From contig NC_009380.1 of the NCBI RefSeq assembly GCF_000016425.1, positions 2,050,144-2,114,143 on the forward strand: a stretch of 64,000 nucleotides of DNA, given 5' to 3'. The position numbers were made by a program, and so were the translations under genes. Source of the stretch: Salinispora tropica CNB-440 (lineage in GTDB: Bacteria; Actinomycetota; Actinomycetes; Mycobacteriales; Micromonosporaceae). The notes below the pieces were generated by a model. It saw only the letters and a list, made by a program, of their open reading frames with translations. It made no database searches and was not told where the DNA came from. Of the stretch, positions 37,539-49,809 are shown in pieces; within the stretch, counting starts at the first letter, position 1; each line of letters begins with the position of its first letter.

Positions 37539-39044
37539 ATGGATCCCGACGCCCTCTTCTCCCTCGGGGAGCCCGCCGCCGCGGCTGTCGCGCCCGCGGG
37601 TGCCGCCGGCATGGCTGGGTTCACGCCAGTCGGGGACGACGCGCCGCTGGCCGTCCGAATGCGCCCGACCGGCCTCGACGAGCTGATTGGCCAGGACCAC
37701 CTGCGTGCCCCCGGTGCTCCGTTACACCAACTCGTCTCCGGGGCCGCACCGATGTCGGTGATCCTCTGGGGGCCGCCCGGCAGTGGGAAGACCACCATCG
37801 CGCACCTGGTGGCTGGGGCGACCGACCGTCGCTTCGTGGCGATGTCGGCGCTGAACGCCGGGGTGAAGGACGTCCGTGCCGTCATCGACGCCGCCCGCCG
37901 GCAGCGCCGCGCCGGCGGCCCGCAGACCGTGCTCTTTATTGATGAGGTGCATCGGTTCAGCAAGACCCAACAGGATTCGCTCCTCGCCGCGGTCGAGGAC
38001 CGGACCGTCACGTTGCTGGCGGCGACGACCGAGAACCCATACTTCTCGGTCATCTCGCCGCTGTTGTCTCGGTGCGTGCTCCTCACCCTGCAGCCACTGG
38101 ACGACGACGCGGTGCGGAGTCTGCTCCGTCGCGCGGTCGTCGACGGTCGCGGCCTGGGCGGCACGCCTGTCCTCGCCCCCGAGGCCGAGGAGCATCTGGT
38201 CCGGCTCGCCGCCGGTGACGTCCGCAAGGCGCTCACCGCCCTGGAGGCCGCGGCCGCCTCTGCCACCGCGGTCGGTGCCCGCCGCATCGACCTACCCACC
38301 GCCGAGCAGGCGGTGGACAGCGCCGCCGTCCGCTACGACCGTGACGGTGACAGCCACTACGACGTGACCAGCGCGTTCATCAAGAGCATGCGCGGCTCCG
38401 ACGTGGACGCCGCGCTGCACTGGTTGGCCCGGATGCTGGTCGCCGGCGAGGACCCGCGGTTCATCGCCCGTCGGATGGTCATCTTCGCCAGCGAGGACGT
38501 CGGTATGGCCGACCCGGGTGCGCTCGGCGTGGCCACCGCCGCCGCCCACGCGGTGGAGTACGTCGGCCTGCCGGAGGCCCAGCTCAACCTCGCCCAGGCG
38601 GTGATCCACCTGACCACGGCCCCGAAATCGAACTCGGCGACCACCGCCATCGGGGCGGCCCTCGCTGATGTCCGGGCTGGGCGGGGTGGCTCGGTGCCGC
38701 GTGGGCTACGGGACGCGCACTACCCCGGCGCCAAAGGGCTCGGCCACGGCACCGGCTACCGCTATCCCCACGACGACCAGCGGGGTGTGGTCAACCAGCA
38801 GTACGTGCCGGACGACCTCGTCGGCACCGACTACTACCGGCCCAGCCAGCATGGTGCCGAGCGAGCCGTCGCCGACCGACTGCCGCTGCTGCGGCGGATC
38901 ATTCGCCAGTCGTCGCCAACGGCTGACCGCCGGCCGACGGCGTCCTGCGGTGCCGGGTTGGGCAACAGCCGCCCACCCGAGAGATCGGGTGACGACGCGG
39001 CGTACGAGGGTGGCAGAGACGCCACTGAGGAGGGGCAGCAGTGA
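37539..39044 (+). CDS. rarA: Replication-associated recombination protein RarA (MgsA)
   Basis: A 501-residue AAA+ ATPase acting at stalled replication forks. Walker A is GPPGSGKTT (about 77-85), Walker [17 protein letters not shown], and sensor 1 [20 protein letters not shown]. The C-terminal MgsA domain holds [26 protein letters not shown] and [10 protein letters not shown]. It is about 50 residues longer than usual because of a polar C-terminal tail. Its stop overlaps the next gene's GTG. Confidence 0.95.
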   Translation: MDPDALFSLGEPAAAAVAPAGAAGMAGFTPVGDDAPLAVRMRPTGLDELIGQDHLRAPGAPLHQLVSGAAPMSVILWGPPGSGKTTIAHLVAGATDRRFVAMSALNAGVKDVRAVIDAARRQRRAGGPQTVLFIDEVHRFSKTQQDSLLAAVEDRTVTLLAATTENPYFSVISPLLSRCVLLTLQPLDDDAVRSLLRRAVVDGRGLGGTPVLAPEAEEHLVRLAAGDVRKALTALEAAAASATAVGARRIDLPTAEQAVDSAAVRYDRDGDSHYDVTSAFIKSMRGSDVDAALHWLARMLVAGEDPRFIARRMVIFASEDVGMADPGALGVATAAAHAVEYVGLPEAQLNLAQAVIHLTTAPKSNSATTAIGAALADVRAGRGGSVPRGLRDAHYPGAKGLGHGTGYRYPHDDQRGVVNQQYVPDDLVGTDYYRPSQHGAERAVADRLPLLRRIIRQSSPTADRRPTASCGAGLGNSRPPERSGDDAAYEGGRDATEEGQQ

Positions 39045-41431
39045 AGTCGCGAGGGGCGGACCGGCCCGAGGAGGGCGCTGACGAGCGGCGCAAAGGGCGC
39101 CGCTGGGGGCGGGGGAAGTCCGAGGCCGCGGCCGGGGAGCCGGTCAGCGGCGAGGAGTTCGGCTGGATCGACGACCTGCGTACGGCCAAGGCACAGCGGG
39201 CGGAACTGGGTCCGGAGGGCGAGCCCGGCCCGTCCTCGCCGCCGCAGCGGCCCGGCGTCGACCCGCGTCCGAGCGGCGCTGGAGCCGCACCGCCCGTTCG
39301 GCGAGACGCGCCCGAAGCGCCGCATCCGCGCCCCGCTGCTGGCCCGCGCCCCGGCTCGGCGGAGCCCGCCGCCCCTCCCGGCCCCCCGGCTCCTTCTGGC
39401 CTCCCGGCCTCTTCCGGGCCCTCGGCTCCTCCCGGGCCCTCGGCTCCTCCCGGGCCCTCGGCTCCTCCCGGGCCCTCGGCTCCTCCCGGGCCCCCGGCTC
39501 CTCCCGGGCCCCCGGCCCCCCGGGCCCACGGACGCGGTGGTCCACCCGGTCCGCCCACCTCCGAGCCGGTCGGCCGTGGCCGCCCGCCAACGCCGGTCCG
39601 TCCTCCGGCCACCGCTGCGCCCCAGCCGGGCCCCGCTCCATCGGCCGGCCGGGGCGGACGACGTGGCGCCGGTGAGCCGATGGGCGCCCCGGGTGCCCTG
39701 CCGGCTGCCCCTGGCAGGGCCGGTGAGTCGACCGGCGGGACTCCTCCCGTCGTAGGTGGACACCGTGCGGCAGCGGAGGGCGGTACGCCCGGCCACCGTG
39801 CTGCCCCGTCGCCCGGTGGTGTGGCCCGGCACGGCCGACGGGAGACGCCGGAGGAGGACAGCGCGGCACCGCGTGGCCGCCGGTCCGCCCCCGAGGGCGG
39901 CCCGGGGCGGGCCAGCCCCGCGGTGAACACCGACGTCCCGAGCCCGCGAACCGGCAGCGCCGACCCGGCCACCGGCGAGGGCCGTCGAGCTCGACCGGAG
40001 CGGCCCGCCGACTGGCTACGGCAGGCAGGCCGTACGTCCCACCAGACCGACCCCACGCTGCGTTCCCTGAATCAACCGGCGGTCCCCCCGGGGTCGCCGG
40101 TAGCCCCGCGTAGCGGGCCACCCGTCGGTGGCCGGGTGCCCGCTGACGGTCCGCGTTCCGGACCCGAACCGACCCGCGGTGGTCCCGCCGCCGGGCGAGC
40201 GCGGCCCGATCACGGCGGCGGCCCGCGGGGTGCCCACGCCGCCGGTCCGCCCCCGGGAGCGGCTGGCCCCGCGCGGCCACACCCGCCCGCTGGGCCGGCC
40301 GCCGAGCGGCCCCGTCCGTCCGCCGCCGCGAGCGGCGCTGTCGGTGAGCCGCCCTCCGGCCCGGGCGCTGTCCGTGCGGACCGGCCGCCACCCCAACGGG
40401 CCGCCGCCGGGCCGCCGCCGGGCACGGTTGCCCCGCGGCGGGCTGGCACGCCGAATCCCCTACCGGGCGGAGCGCCTCCGCCCGGCGTAGCCCGGCCCGG
40501 CGTCGACCCGGGTGGTCCACCTGGGATGGCCGCACCGCCCGGCCTCGTCCGGCCCGGCGATGCGCCCGCTGGTCCGCGACCCGCGGCTGGGGCGGCCCGG
40601 GTCGCCGGCCCCCGTCCCAGCGTGGACGAGCGACCGTCGGGTCGCGCGCTGCCGCCCCCTCGAGAGCCGGCCCGGGCCACCCCCCCGGGAGTTCCGCCTG
40701 CGTCGCCGGGAGCAGCGCCGGGCGGGACGCCGCGTGGCTTTGCAGAATCCCCCGCAGTCGACACCGCCGTCCAGGACGGACCCGGCGGAGCCCGCTCGTA
40801 CCTGCGCCGGCAACCGCAGCGGAGGATCCGGACGGGGGTCCTGGCTCTGGTCAGCATCGTGTTGCTCGGTGTTGTTCCGGCCGTCTTCGGGCTCCAGACG
40901 CTCAACCGTGACCCGGTCTTCGACACGCTTGACCAGTTGGCGGTGCCCAGCTGGGCAGCGACCGAGACGGTTGACGATGTCAGTGGCAGTCGCTGGTGTC
41001 TGCTGGACTGTCGACTACGCGAGCGTACCGTGGCCTCGGAACGTTCTCCGGAGGAGACCGTCCAGGTCTACGAGGCGTCGCTGCGTGGGGATGGTTGGCG
41101 GCCGTGGCAGGTCGACCGTTGCCCCGAGCAACCGGCGAAGGGCAGCTACACCTGCTGGCGGCGAGATGAGCTGACCCTCGATCTGTGGGTACGTGAGCCA
41201 GCCTGTGTGCCGCCACCAGTCGACGGCGAGCCGGCGCTCGTGCCGTCCCCGGATCCGTCGACCCAGGCGACGGAGTGCGCCGGCTCGTTGGTGTCGGTGA
41301 AGGTGCGTAACGCCATCGATGACGACCGCACGCGACCGCAGCCGAGTACCGACCCGTCGCTCACCGGTGAGGACCCCTTCCCGACCTTGTCCGAGGACCC
41401 GCTCGGTGAAGTGACCCCCTCACCGTCCTGA
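39041..41431 (+). CDS. Proline-rich single-pass membrane protein of unknown function
   Basis: A 796-residue protein I do not recognise. GTG 39041 overlaps the rarA stop. Residues 1-60 are highly charged. Residues about 65-580 are Pro/Ala/Gly/Arg-rich and surely disordered, and include five tandem [12 protein letters not shown] units near 127-157. One membrane segment (about 596-616, [20 protein letters not shown]) follows an Arg-rich patch, so the long tail is cytoplasmic and the last 180 residues external. The external part has six cysteines ([34 protein letters not shown]), suggesting disulfides. The coding sequence is real: the frame is open for 2.4 kb, though such GC-rich repeats also leave other frames open. 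Confidence 0.75.
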   Translation: MKSRGADRPEEGADERRKGRRWGRGKSEAAAGEPVSGEEFGWIDDLRTAKAQRAELGPEGEPGPSSPPQRPGVDPRPSGAGAAPPVRRDAPEAPHPRPAAGPRPGSAEPAAPPGPPAPSGLPASSGPSAPPGPSAPPGPSAPPGPSAPPGPPAPPGPPAPRAHGRGGPPGPPTSEPVGRGRPPTPVRPPATAAPQPGPAPSAGRGGRRGAGEPMGAPGALPAAPGRAGESTGGTPPVVGGHRAAAEGGTPGHRAAPSPGGVARHGRRETPEEDSAAPRGRRSAPEGGPGRASPAVNTDVPSPRTGSADPATGEGRRARPERPADWLRQAGRTSHQTDPTLRSLNQPAVPPGSPVAPRSGPPVGGRVPADGPRSGPEPTRGGPAAGRARPDHGGGPRGAHAAGPPPGAAGPARPHPPAGPAAERPRPSAAASGAVGEPPSGPGAVRADRPPPQRAAAGPPPGTVAPRRAGTPNPLPGGAPPPGVARPGVDPGGPPGMAAPPGLVRPGDAPAGPRPAAGAARVAGPRPSVDERPSGRALPPPREPARATPPGVPPASPGAAPGGTPRGFAESPAVDTAVQDGPGGARSYLRRQPQRRIRTGVLALVSIVLLGVVPAVFGLQTLNRDPVFDTLDQLAVPSWAATETVDDVSGSRWCLLDCRLRERTVASERSPEETVQVYEASLRGDGWRPWQVDRCPEQPAKGSYTCWRRDELTLDLWVREPACVPPPVDGEPALVPSPDPSTQATECAGSLVSVKVRNAIDDDRTRPQPSTDPSLTGEDPFPTLSEDPLGEVTPSPS
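39423..39512 (+). repeat. five tandem 18-bp repeats in the proline-rich gene
   Basis: Five consecutive 18-bp units with one or no difference each encode the hexapeptides SAPPGP or PAPPGP. Near-identity at the DNA level points to recent slippage expansion. Confidence 0.85.
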
Positions 41432-41583
41432 GGCGGTCTCCATCACGGACGGTAGGGTCTGGGCTGGCAGGCCCGCCTGCCCCGGTCGACCAGCGGCGGG
41501 GGCGCGCGGTACGGGTGTGGGGATGACGGCGGCTTGCTTCGGAAACGTCCGGCGCCCGCTGATTCGGCTTGAGGAGGACAGGC

Positions 41584-42045
41584 GTGGACTTTGGAGAGGT
41601 CGCGGCGCTGATCGCGGCAATCGCGTTCGCGATGCTGGTGTTGATCCTGGTGCTGCCAATCCTACGGCTGCGGCACACGGTTGATGCGGCCACCCGGATG
41701 ATCAACGATCTCAACGACCGGACCGCCCCGCTGCTCGGCGAGGTCAACACCACGGTGAAGAACGTCAACACCGCGTTGGATCAGGTGCAGACCTCGTTGG
41801 ATGGGGTGAATCTCCAGCTCGCCAAGGTCGATACCATGACCAATCACGCGCAGAACATCACCGCCAACGTCGCCAACCTCGCCACAGTCGTCTCCGCCGC
41901 CGCCGCGAGCCCGCTGGTCAAGGTGGCTGCCTTCGGCTATGGCGTGCGCCGGGCCACGGCCGCCCGCCGGCATCTGGAGACCGAACGTGAGGTGCGGGAC
42001 ACCATCAAGCAGCAACAGCGAGGCCGCCGGCGCGGTCGCCGCTGA
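41584..42045 (+). CDS. DUF948 small membrane protein
   Basis: A 153-residue protein. GTG 41584 follows GAGGAGGA. One N-terminal membrane segment (about 8-28) is followed by a long amphipathic helical region (TAPLLGEVNTTVKNVNTALDQVQTSLDGVN) of the DUF948/YtxG type, likely coiled-coil, and an Arg-rich C-terminus. It sits directly before DUF6167-like and alaS genes, a conserved actinomycete neighbourhood. Function unknown; family members are cell-envelope proteins. Confidence 0.88.
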   Translation: MDFGEVAALIAAIAFAMLVLILVLPILRLRHTVDAATRMINDLNDRTAPLLGEVNTTVKNVNTALDQVQTSLDGVNLQLAKVDTMTNHAQNITANVANLATVVSAAAASPLVKVAAFGYGVRRATAARRHLETEREVRDTIKQQQRGRRRGRR

Positions 42046-42077
42046 GCAGCGCCGGAGGCGCCTAGGAGGGGGAGAGC

Positions 42078-42379
42078 ATGAGGCGGTTGTTCTGGCTGGG
42101 CATTGGGCTGGCCGTAGGCGTGCTGGTGGTCCGCAAGGCCACCCGGACGGCCCAGGCCTACACGCCGGCCGGGATCGCCGGCGGGCTGTCCGAATCCGCT
42201 GGCGGCCTGGCCGAGTCGGTACGTAGCTTCGTGTCGGACGTCCGGATCGGAATGGCCGAGCGCGAGCAGGAGATTCACGAGGCCTTCGCGCGCGGCGAGG
42301 CGTTCGACGACAACGTCGCCGACCTGCGGGAACACCCGTACACCGGCGACCGAGAGACTTTCCCGGAGGAGCACCAGCG

Positions 42380-42383
<4 letters not shown>
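42078..42383 (+). CDS. Small conserved membrane protein upstream of alaS
   Basis: A 101-residue protein. An N-terminal hydrophobic segment (about 4-19) is followed by [16 protein letters not shown] and an acidic, helical C-terminus. It resembles small proteins of the DUF6167 kind found between the DUF948 gene and alaS in actinomycetes. ATG 42078 follows TAGGAGGGGGAGAG. Its stop overlaps the alaS start (ATGA), so it is coupled to alaS. Function unknown. Confidence 0.85.
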
Positions 42384-45058
<2,675 letters not shown>

Positions 45059-45081
45059 GGTGCCGGGGGGTAACCGGCACC
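45059..45081 (+). terminator. hairpin after alaS
   Basis: A perfect 8-bp stem (45059-45066 with 45074-45081) with a 7-base loop starts at the alaS stop. ruvX follows at 45123, so it may reduce rather than end transcription. Confidence 0.4.
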
Positions 45082-45122
45082 GGAGGCCCAGCCCGCTCGT
45101 TCTCCCAGGGAGGTGACCATTC

Positions 45123-45584
45123 GTGGCTGAGTGGTCCCGGGGCGTACGCCTCGGGGTGGATGTCGGGCAGGTCCGGGTCGGCGTGGCCCGGTCCGACCCG
45201 CACGGCGTCCTGGCTACGCCACTGGTCACCCTGGCCCGGGACCGTGCCGTCGCGCCGGAGGCGGTTCCCAGCGACATGGCCGAGCTGGCCGCGCTGGTGA
45301 CCGAACACGAGGCGGTCGAGGTGGTGGTTGGTCTCCCGGTGAATCTCGCTGGTCGGCAGGGCCCCGCCGCCGTACATGTGCAGGCGTATGTCGGCCGTCT
45401 GGTCGAGGTGATTTCGCCTGTGCCGGTGACGCTCGCCGACGAGCGGATGTCGACGGTGGTGGCAAGCCGTAGGCTTGCCGAGCGTGGCGTTCGGGGGCGC
45501 CGGCAGCGGGCGGTGGTGGACCAGGCGGCCGCGGTGGAAATCCTGCAGAGCTGGCTCGATGCGCAGCGGAGGCGGATGCAATGA
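45123..45584 (+). CDS. ruvX: Putative pre-16S rRNA nuclease YqgF (RuvX)
   Basis: A 153-residue RNase H-fold protein. It has the family start RLGVDVGQVRVGVARSDP with acidic D13, VVGLPVNLAG, ADERMSTVVASRRL and the C-terminal VVDQAAAVEILQSWL. It is thought to mature the 5' end of 16S rRNA. GTG 45123 follows GGGAGGTGACC. The stop overlaps the mltG start. Confidence 0.93.
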   Translation: MAEWSRGVRLGVDVGQVRVGVARSDPHGVLATPLVTLARDRAVAPEAVPSDMAELAALVTEHEAVEVVVGLPVNLAGRQGPAAVHVQAYVGRLVEVISPVPVTLADERMSTVVASRRLAERGVRGRRQRAVVDQAAAVEILQSWLDAQRRRMQ

Positions 45585-46786
45585 TCGACGATCTGGACCC
45601 TGATTTCGATACCGATCGGGGAGAGAAGGGCCGGCATCGGCGTGGCTACGTGCGAAAGCGTCAGCGCGAGCGGACGCGCAGCTCGGGTGGAGGGCGCGGC
45701 AAGACCGTGCTGGCCCTGCTGCTGACCCTGACTCTGCTCGGCGGCCTCGGCGGTGGTGCCTTCTACGGCTTCGAACGGATCCAGAGCCTTCTCGGTACCC
45801 CAGACTACGACGGCTCCGGGACCGAGGCGGTGACGGTCGAGATCCCGGAGGGCGCCCCGATCGCCGCCATCGCGGTCACGCTCTACGAGGCCGGGGTTGT
45901 CAAGAGCACCAAGGCATTTGTTGAGGCGGCGGAGGAGAACGACCAGAGCAAGAGCATCCAGCCCGGCCAGTACGAGTTGCGGAGGCAGATGAGTGGCGAG
46001 TATGCCGTGGCCGCGATGCTGGACCCGAAGAACCGGATCGTGAACGGGATCACTGTTCCCGAGGGGCGGACCGCGAAGAGCATCTACAAGCTGCTCGCCG
46101 AAGAGACCGAGATCCCGGTGGAGGAGTTCGAGGCGGCGGCGAAGGATCCGCTCGCGCTCGGTGTCCCGGAGTGGTGGTTCACGCGCACGGACGACCGGAC
46201 GGCCGAGCCGTCGATCGAGGGCTTCCTCTTCCCCGACACCTACGAGCTTCCCGCGGAACCCACGGCTGAGTCGATTCTCGCGCTGATGGTGGAGCGATTC
46301 CTCACCGTCGCCGAGGAGTTGGAGTTCGTCGACCGGGTGCAGAACGAACGCCAGATCGCGCCCTACGAGGCGCTGATCGTCGCGTCGCTCGCCCAGGCCG
46401 AGGCGGGCACTCCGGAGGACCTCGGCAAGGTCGCCCGGGTCGCCTACAACCGGGTCTACGGCGACTTCCAGTGCAACTGCCTGGAGATGGACGTCACGGT
46501 CAACTACTACCTCGAGTTGACCGGCCAGGAGACCAAGACCTCGGCCGAGATGACCCAGGACGAGTTGCTTGACACGGAGAGCCCGTACCGCCGCAAGCTC
46601 GAGGGCCTGATCCCCACGCCGATCAACAACCCGGGTCAGTTGGCGATGGAAGGCGCCATGGACCCGCCGCCGGGAAAGTGGCTCTTCTTCGTCGCGATCA
46701 ACAAAGAGGGGGAGTCCGCCTTCGCGGAAACCTACGACGAGCATCTGCGCAACGAGGCCAAGGCGAGGGAGGCGGGTGTCATCTGA
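45581..46786 (+). CDS. mltG: Endolytic murein transglycosylase MltG
   Basis: A 401-residue membrane enzyme that cuts nascent peptidoglycan strands. A basic cytoplasmic N-terminus is followed by one membrane segment (about 42-62), a LysM-like region (VEIPEGAPIAAIAVTLYEAGVV) and the YceG catalytic domain (FLFPDTYELP, VASLAQAEAGTPEDLGKVARVAYNR, TPINNPG). The conserved glutamate appears as the E of AQAEAG. It overlaps ruvX by 4 bases and aroE by 11 bases. Confidence 0.94.
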   Translation: MIDDLDPDFDTDRGEKGRHRRGYVRKRQRERTRSSGGGRGKTVLALLLTLTLLGGLGGGAFYGFERIQSLLGTPDYDGSGTEAVTVEIPEGAPIAAIAVTLYEAGVVKSTKAFVEAAEENDQSKSIQPGQYELRRQMSGEYAVAAMLDPKNRIVNGITVPEGRTAKSIYKLLAEETEIPVEEFEAAAKDPLALGVPEWWFTRTDDRTAEPSIEGFLFPDTYELPAEPTAESILALMVERFLTVAEELEFVDRVQNERQIAPYEALIVASLAQAEAGTPEDLGKVARVAYNRVYGDFQCNCLEMDVTVNYYLELTGQETKTSAEMTQDELLDTESPYRRKLEGLIPTPINNPGQLAMEGAMDPPPGKWLFFVAINKEGESAFAETYDEHLRNEAKAREAGVI

Positions 46787-47603
46787 GCGCGTGCGGGCGG
46801 CGGTGGTCGGTGACCCGATCGCGCACTCCCTCTCCCCGGTGATCCACAACGCCGGCTACGCCGCGGTCGGCCTGCACGACTGGTCGTATACCCGCATCGA
46901 GTGTGCCCAGGCGCAGCTGCCGGCCCTGGTTGCCGGCCTGGGCCCGGAGTGGGCGGGGCTCTCGGTCACCATGCCGGGCAAGGAGGCGGCGCTCGCGGTC
47001 GCCACGACGGCGTCGCCGGTCGCGGTCGCTGTCGGCGCGGCCAACACCCTGGTACGCCGGCCCAACGGCTCCTGGCACGCGGACAACACCGATGTCGCCG
47101 GCATGGTGGAGGTGCTGACCGCCGCCGGGGTTCGTCCGGGGTCGACGCTGACGGTGCTCGGCGCCGGCGGTACCGCCCGGGCGGCGGTGGCCGCGGCGGC
47201 GGCGCTGCGCGCCCGGACGGTGACGGTGGTGGCCCGGCGGAAGGCCGCGATCGCCGACCTGCGTCCGGTGGCCGAGACGGTGGGCGTGTCGCTGACCGGA
47301 GTTCCCTGGGCCGACGCTGCTGCGGCCTGCTCCGCCGACGTGGTGATCTCAACCGTGCCGGCCGGGGCCGCCGACCCATTGGCCACGGCGGTGGTGTGGC
47401 GGCCCACCACTGTGCTCTTCGACGCCCTCTACGACCCCTGGCCGACCTCGCTCGCGTCCGCCGCGCGGACTGCCGGCTGCCGGGTCTGCTCTGGTCTCGA
47501 TCTGCTGCTGGCCCAGGCGGTCGGCCAGTTCGAGCAGTTCACCGGGGTACCGGCGCCGCGTGCGGCGATGGCCGACGCGCTCACCGCGGCTCGGGCTGGC
47601 TGA
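46776..47603 (+). CDS. aroE: Shikimate dehydrogenase
   Basis: A 275-residue NADPH enzyme reducing 3-dehydroshikimate. The substrate motif is GDPIAHSLSPVIHNAGY, with the catalytic region VTMPGKEAAL (Lys) and ADNTDVAGM. The Rossmann motif is LGAGGTARAAV. GTG 46776 overlaps the end of mltG. In other actinomycetes aroC, aroK and aroB usually follow closely. Here a 13-kb surface-glycan block and an antiporter gene intervene before aroC. Confidence 0.95.
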   Translation: MSSERVRAAVVGDPIAHSLSPVIHNAGYAAVGLHDWSYTRIECAQAQLPALVAGLGPEWAGLSVTMPGKEAALAVATTASPVAVAVGAANTLVRRPNGSWHADNTDVAGMVEVLTAAGVRPGSTLTVLGAGGTARAAVAAAAALRARTVTVVARRKAAIADLRPVAETVGVSLTGVPWADAAAACSADVVISTVPAGAADPLATAVVWRPTTVLFDALYDPWPTSLASAARTAGCRVCSGLDLLLAQAVGQFEQFTGVPAPRAAMADALTAARAG

Positions 47604-47733
47604 TCCCCGCACCGGCGACTCGTCCCGCGCCAATGGGGCGAACCGGCAGGACCAGTGCCAGCCAATCGGTGGATATCGCTGACGGGGTCGGGCAGGAAAG
47701 GATACGCGAGTTCTCACCCTGTGGAGGTCTAGC

Positions 47734-49719
47734 GTGGCCGGGTTGTCTTTTCGTCGGCGGATTATGGGTCGCCCTGTTCACGCGGCCGTGATCTGCTCGG
47801 TGGCCGTCGTCGCCGCGATGGTCGTACCATCCGCGGCTGTCGCCACCGTCCCGCCGGTGCCCGAGACACAGATCCTGGTGTCGAGTGATCCGGTCGACGA
47901 GACGCCGCACGCCCGCGACGGCGAGGTCCGTGCCTTCGCGCAGATCGGCTCGATGGTGTACGTCGGGGGCAGCTTCACCGAGATTCGGCAGGACCCGACT
48001 GCGGCGTGGGTCAGCCAGCGCTACCTGTTCGGCTACGACAAGACCACCGGGGTGATCTCGACGACCTTTCTGCCGGTGCTCGATGGCGCGGTGAGCTCGT
48101 TGGTCGCCGGTCCGAACGACACGTTGATCGTCGGTGGGGCCTTCCGGAACGCCAACGGGGCGTCCCGAAAGAATCTGGTGGCGCTCGACCCGAGTACCGG
48201 CGCCACCGTCGAGGGCTGGGTGGGCCGCTCCGACGGCGGCAACGTGCGCGACATGGCGCTGCATGGCGACTGGCTCTACCTGGCGGGCGCCTTCAACTGG
48301 GTGAACGGCACCTCGCATGCCGGGCTCGCCCGACTGCATGCCAGCACGGGGGCGATCGACCCGACCTTCGCCATCAACGCCACGGTGGGGCGAAGCGGTA
48401 CCAGTTCGTACGTCTGGACCATCGACGTCTCACCGGACGGGGAGACGTTGATAGCGGGTGGCAACTTCACCGACGTCAACGGCCTGTCGCGGAACCAGAT
48501 AGCGCTCCTTGACCTCTCTGGTACGCCGAGCGTTCTCGACTGGAGTACGGAGAAGTTCGTGGCACCGTGCGGTGGGCAGCCAGCTTTCTCCTATCTGCAG
48601 GCTGTGCGGTTTGGCGGCGATGGCAGTTGGTTCGTCGTCGGTACCAACGGCGGATCGGGCTGGCCGGCGGCGTACTGCGACGCGCTGGTGCGCTTCGAGA
48701 CCGCGGCCCGCGGTGACGGTCAGCTCGGCACGTGGGTGAACTACACCGGTAGGGACACCATCACCTCAGTCGAGGTGGCCGACAATGTCATCTATCTCGG
48801 TGGGCACTTTCGCTGGCTGAACAATCCGACCGCCCACCGGGGCGGCGCCGGCGACGGCGCCATTGACCGGCTCGGTATCGCCGCGGTCACCCCGGCCACC
48901 GGGATGCCCGTGAACTGGAATCCGCGTCGCAGCGGTGGCTCGTCGCTGCCCCCCGGCACCAGCCCCTGGGACTCCTCCGTGCCCGTGCTCTGGCGGGGCG
49001 ACGACGGGCTGTACTTCGGGCACAACTCTGATGGCATGGGTGGCGAGTACCACGGCCGGCTCGGTATGTTCCCGCGCTCCGGTGGTCGGACGATCACCCC
49101 GAAGAACCCGCCGACCGCGACCAGCGGCAATCTCTACCTGGGCATCGGGGAGGGCGAACTGGCCCGGGTCCCGTTCGACGGCACCATGATCGGCTCGCCG
49201 ACCACGGTCAGCCAGCCGAACTACACCGGCGCCGGGGCGACCTGGGGATTGAGTGACCGGATCTACTGGGCACACACCGTCGCCGGTACCCCGACGGGTA
49301 GCCGGATCGACATTTCAATGTTCAACGGGGGCACGGTCGGCGCCCCGTGGGAGGCGTCCGGTTACAACGACTGGTTCGACGCGGGCGACCTGACCGGTGC
49401 CCTCTTTCTCGACGGTCGCCTCTACTACACCCGCTCTGGTGCCGACGCCCTGTACTACCGGTACTTCGAGACGGATGGGAACTACCTCGGTGCCACCGAG
49501 TTCACCCTCCCCACCACCGGGGTTGACTGGTCGACGGTGCGGGGTATGGCCTGGGTGGATGGCACGATCGTGTACGGAAGCACCGACGGGAACCTGCGCG
49601 TCGTCCCCTTCCGGCCAGCGGTCGACCCGGTGGTGGACGGCGCGGAAAGCGTCCTCCTCGCGATGGCGAGCACGGAGCTGACGTGGTCCACTCCACAGCT
49701 GTTTTTCGCCGTGCAGTAA
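47734..49719 (+). CDS. Secreted beta-propeller repeat protein
   Basis: A 661-residue exported protein of unknown function. GTG 47734 follows GGAGG. A signal peptide (about 12-38, VHAAVICSVAVVAAMVVPSAAVA) is followed by repeated blade motifs with the pattern hydrophobic-GG-x-F-x-x-N-G: VYVGGSFTEI, LIVGGAFRNANG, LYLAGAFNWVNG, LIAGGNFTDVNG and IYLGGHFRWLNN. This is typical of DUF5122-type propellers. The second half is rich in Gly/Ser/Tyr. No hydrolase motif is evident. It precedes the polysaccharide genes and could bind or display the product; it also could be an independent surface protein. Confidence 0.85.
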   Translation: MAGLSFRRRIMGRPVHAAVICSVAVVAAMVVPSAAVATVPPVPETQILVSSDPVDETPHARDGEVRAFAQIGSMVYVGGSFTEIRQDPTAAWVSQRYLFGYDKTTGVISTTFLPVLDGAVSSLVAGPNDTLIVGGAFRNANGASRKNLVALDPSTGATVEGWVGRSDGGNVRDMALHGDWLYLAGAFNWVNGTSHAGLARLHASTGAIDPTFAINATVGRSGTSSYVWTIDVSPDGETLIAGGNFTDVNGLSRNQIALLDLSGTPSVLDWSTEKFVAPCGGQPAFSYLQAVRFGGDGSWFVVGTNGGSGWPAAYCDALVRFETAARGDGQLGTWVNYTGRDTITSVEVADNVIYLGGHFRWLNNPTAHRGGAGDGAIDRLGIAAVTPATGMPVNWNPRRSGGSSLPPGTSPWDSSVPVLWRGDDGLYFGHNSDGMGGEYHGRLGMFPRSGGRTITPKNPPTATSGNLYLGIGEGELARVPFDGTMIGSPTTVSQPNYTGAGATWGLSDRIYWAHTVAGTPTGSRIDISMFNGGTVGAPWEASGYNDWFDAGDLTGALFLDGRLYYTRSGADALYYRYFETDGNYLGATEFTLPTTGVDWSTVRGMAWVDGTIVYGSTDGNLRVVPFRPAVDPVVDGAESVLLAMASTELTWSTPQLFFAVQ

Positions 49720-49729
49720 GGCGACTGGC

Positions 49730-49735
49730 TACTAT
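49730..49735 (+). promoter_or_regulatory. TANNNT -10 box for the glycan operon
   Basis: TACTAT matches the consensus well and lies 5 bases before the ATG of the 22-codon frame. An imperfect hairpin (49731-49736 with 49747-49752) overlaps it. No clear -35. Confidence 0.45.
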
Positions 49736-49740
49736 CGATA

Positions 49741-49809
49741 ATGGTGGATAGTTCACGTTGGTTGGCGGTGATCTATGCCGTCGTCCCCTGGCGTGGGGAG
49801 GGTCGTTGA
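49741..49809 (+). CDS. 22-codon leader reading frame coupled to the acyltransferase gene
   Basis: ATG at 49741 opens 22 codons (MVDSSRWLAVIYAVVPWRGE then GR) ending at TGA 49807-49809. The stop overlaps the TTG start of the acyltransferase (TTGA), the same overlap style used by other pairs in this operon. A TANNNT box lies 5 bases upstream, so the leader could be translated from a leaderless mRNA. The peptide has a short hydrophobic core (LAVIYAVV) and two Trp. It may simply feed ribosomes to the weak TTG start. Not proven to be expressed. Confidence 0.4.
   Translation: MVDSSRWLAVIYAVVPWRGEGR

Noticed and set aside
39144..40535. Long open frames in all phases over the proline-rich gene
   Set aside because: GC-rich repeats suppress stop codons in every frame. 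Only the plus frame continues into a clear membrane span and cysteine-containing domain and couples to rarA.
47604..47733. Insertion-site scar (direct repeats or tRNA fragment) at the left edge of the glycan block
   Set aside because: No tRNA-like sequence or terminal repeats matching the right edge near 60,712-60,760 could be seen by eye.
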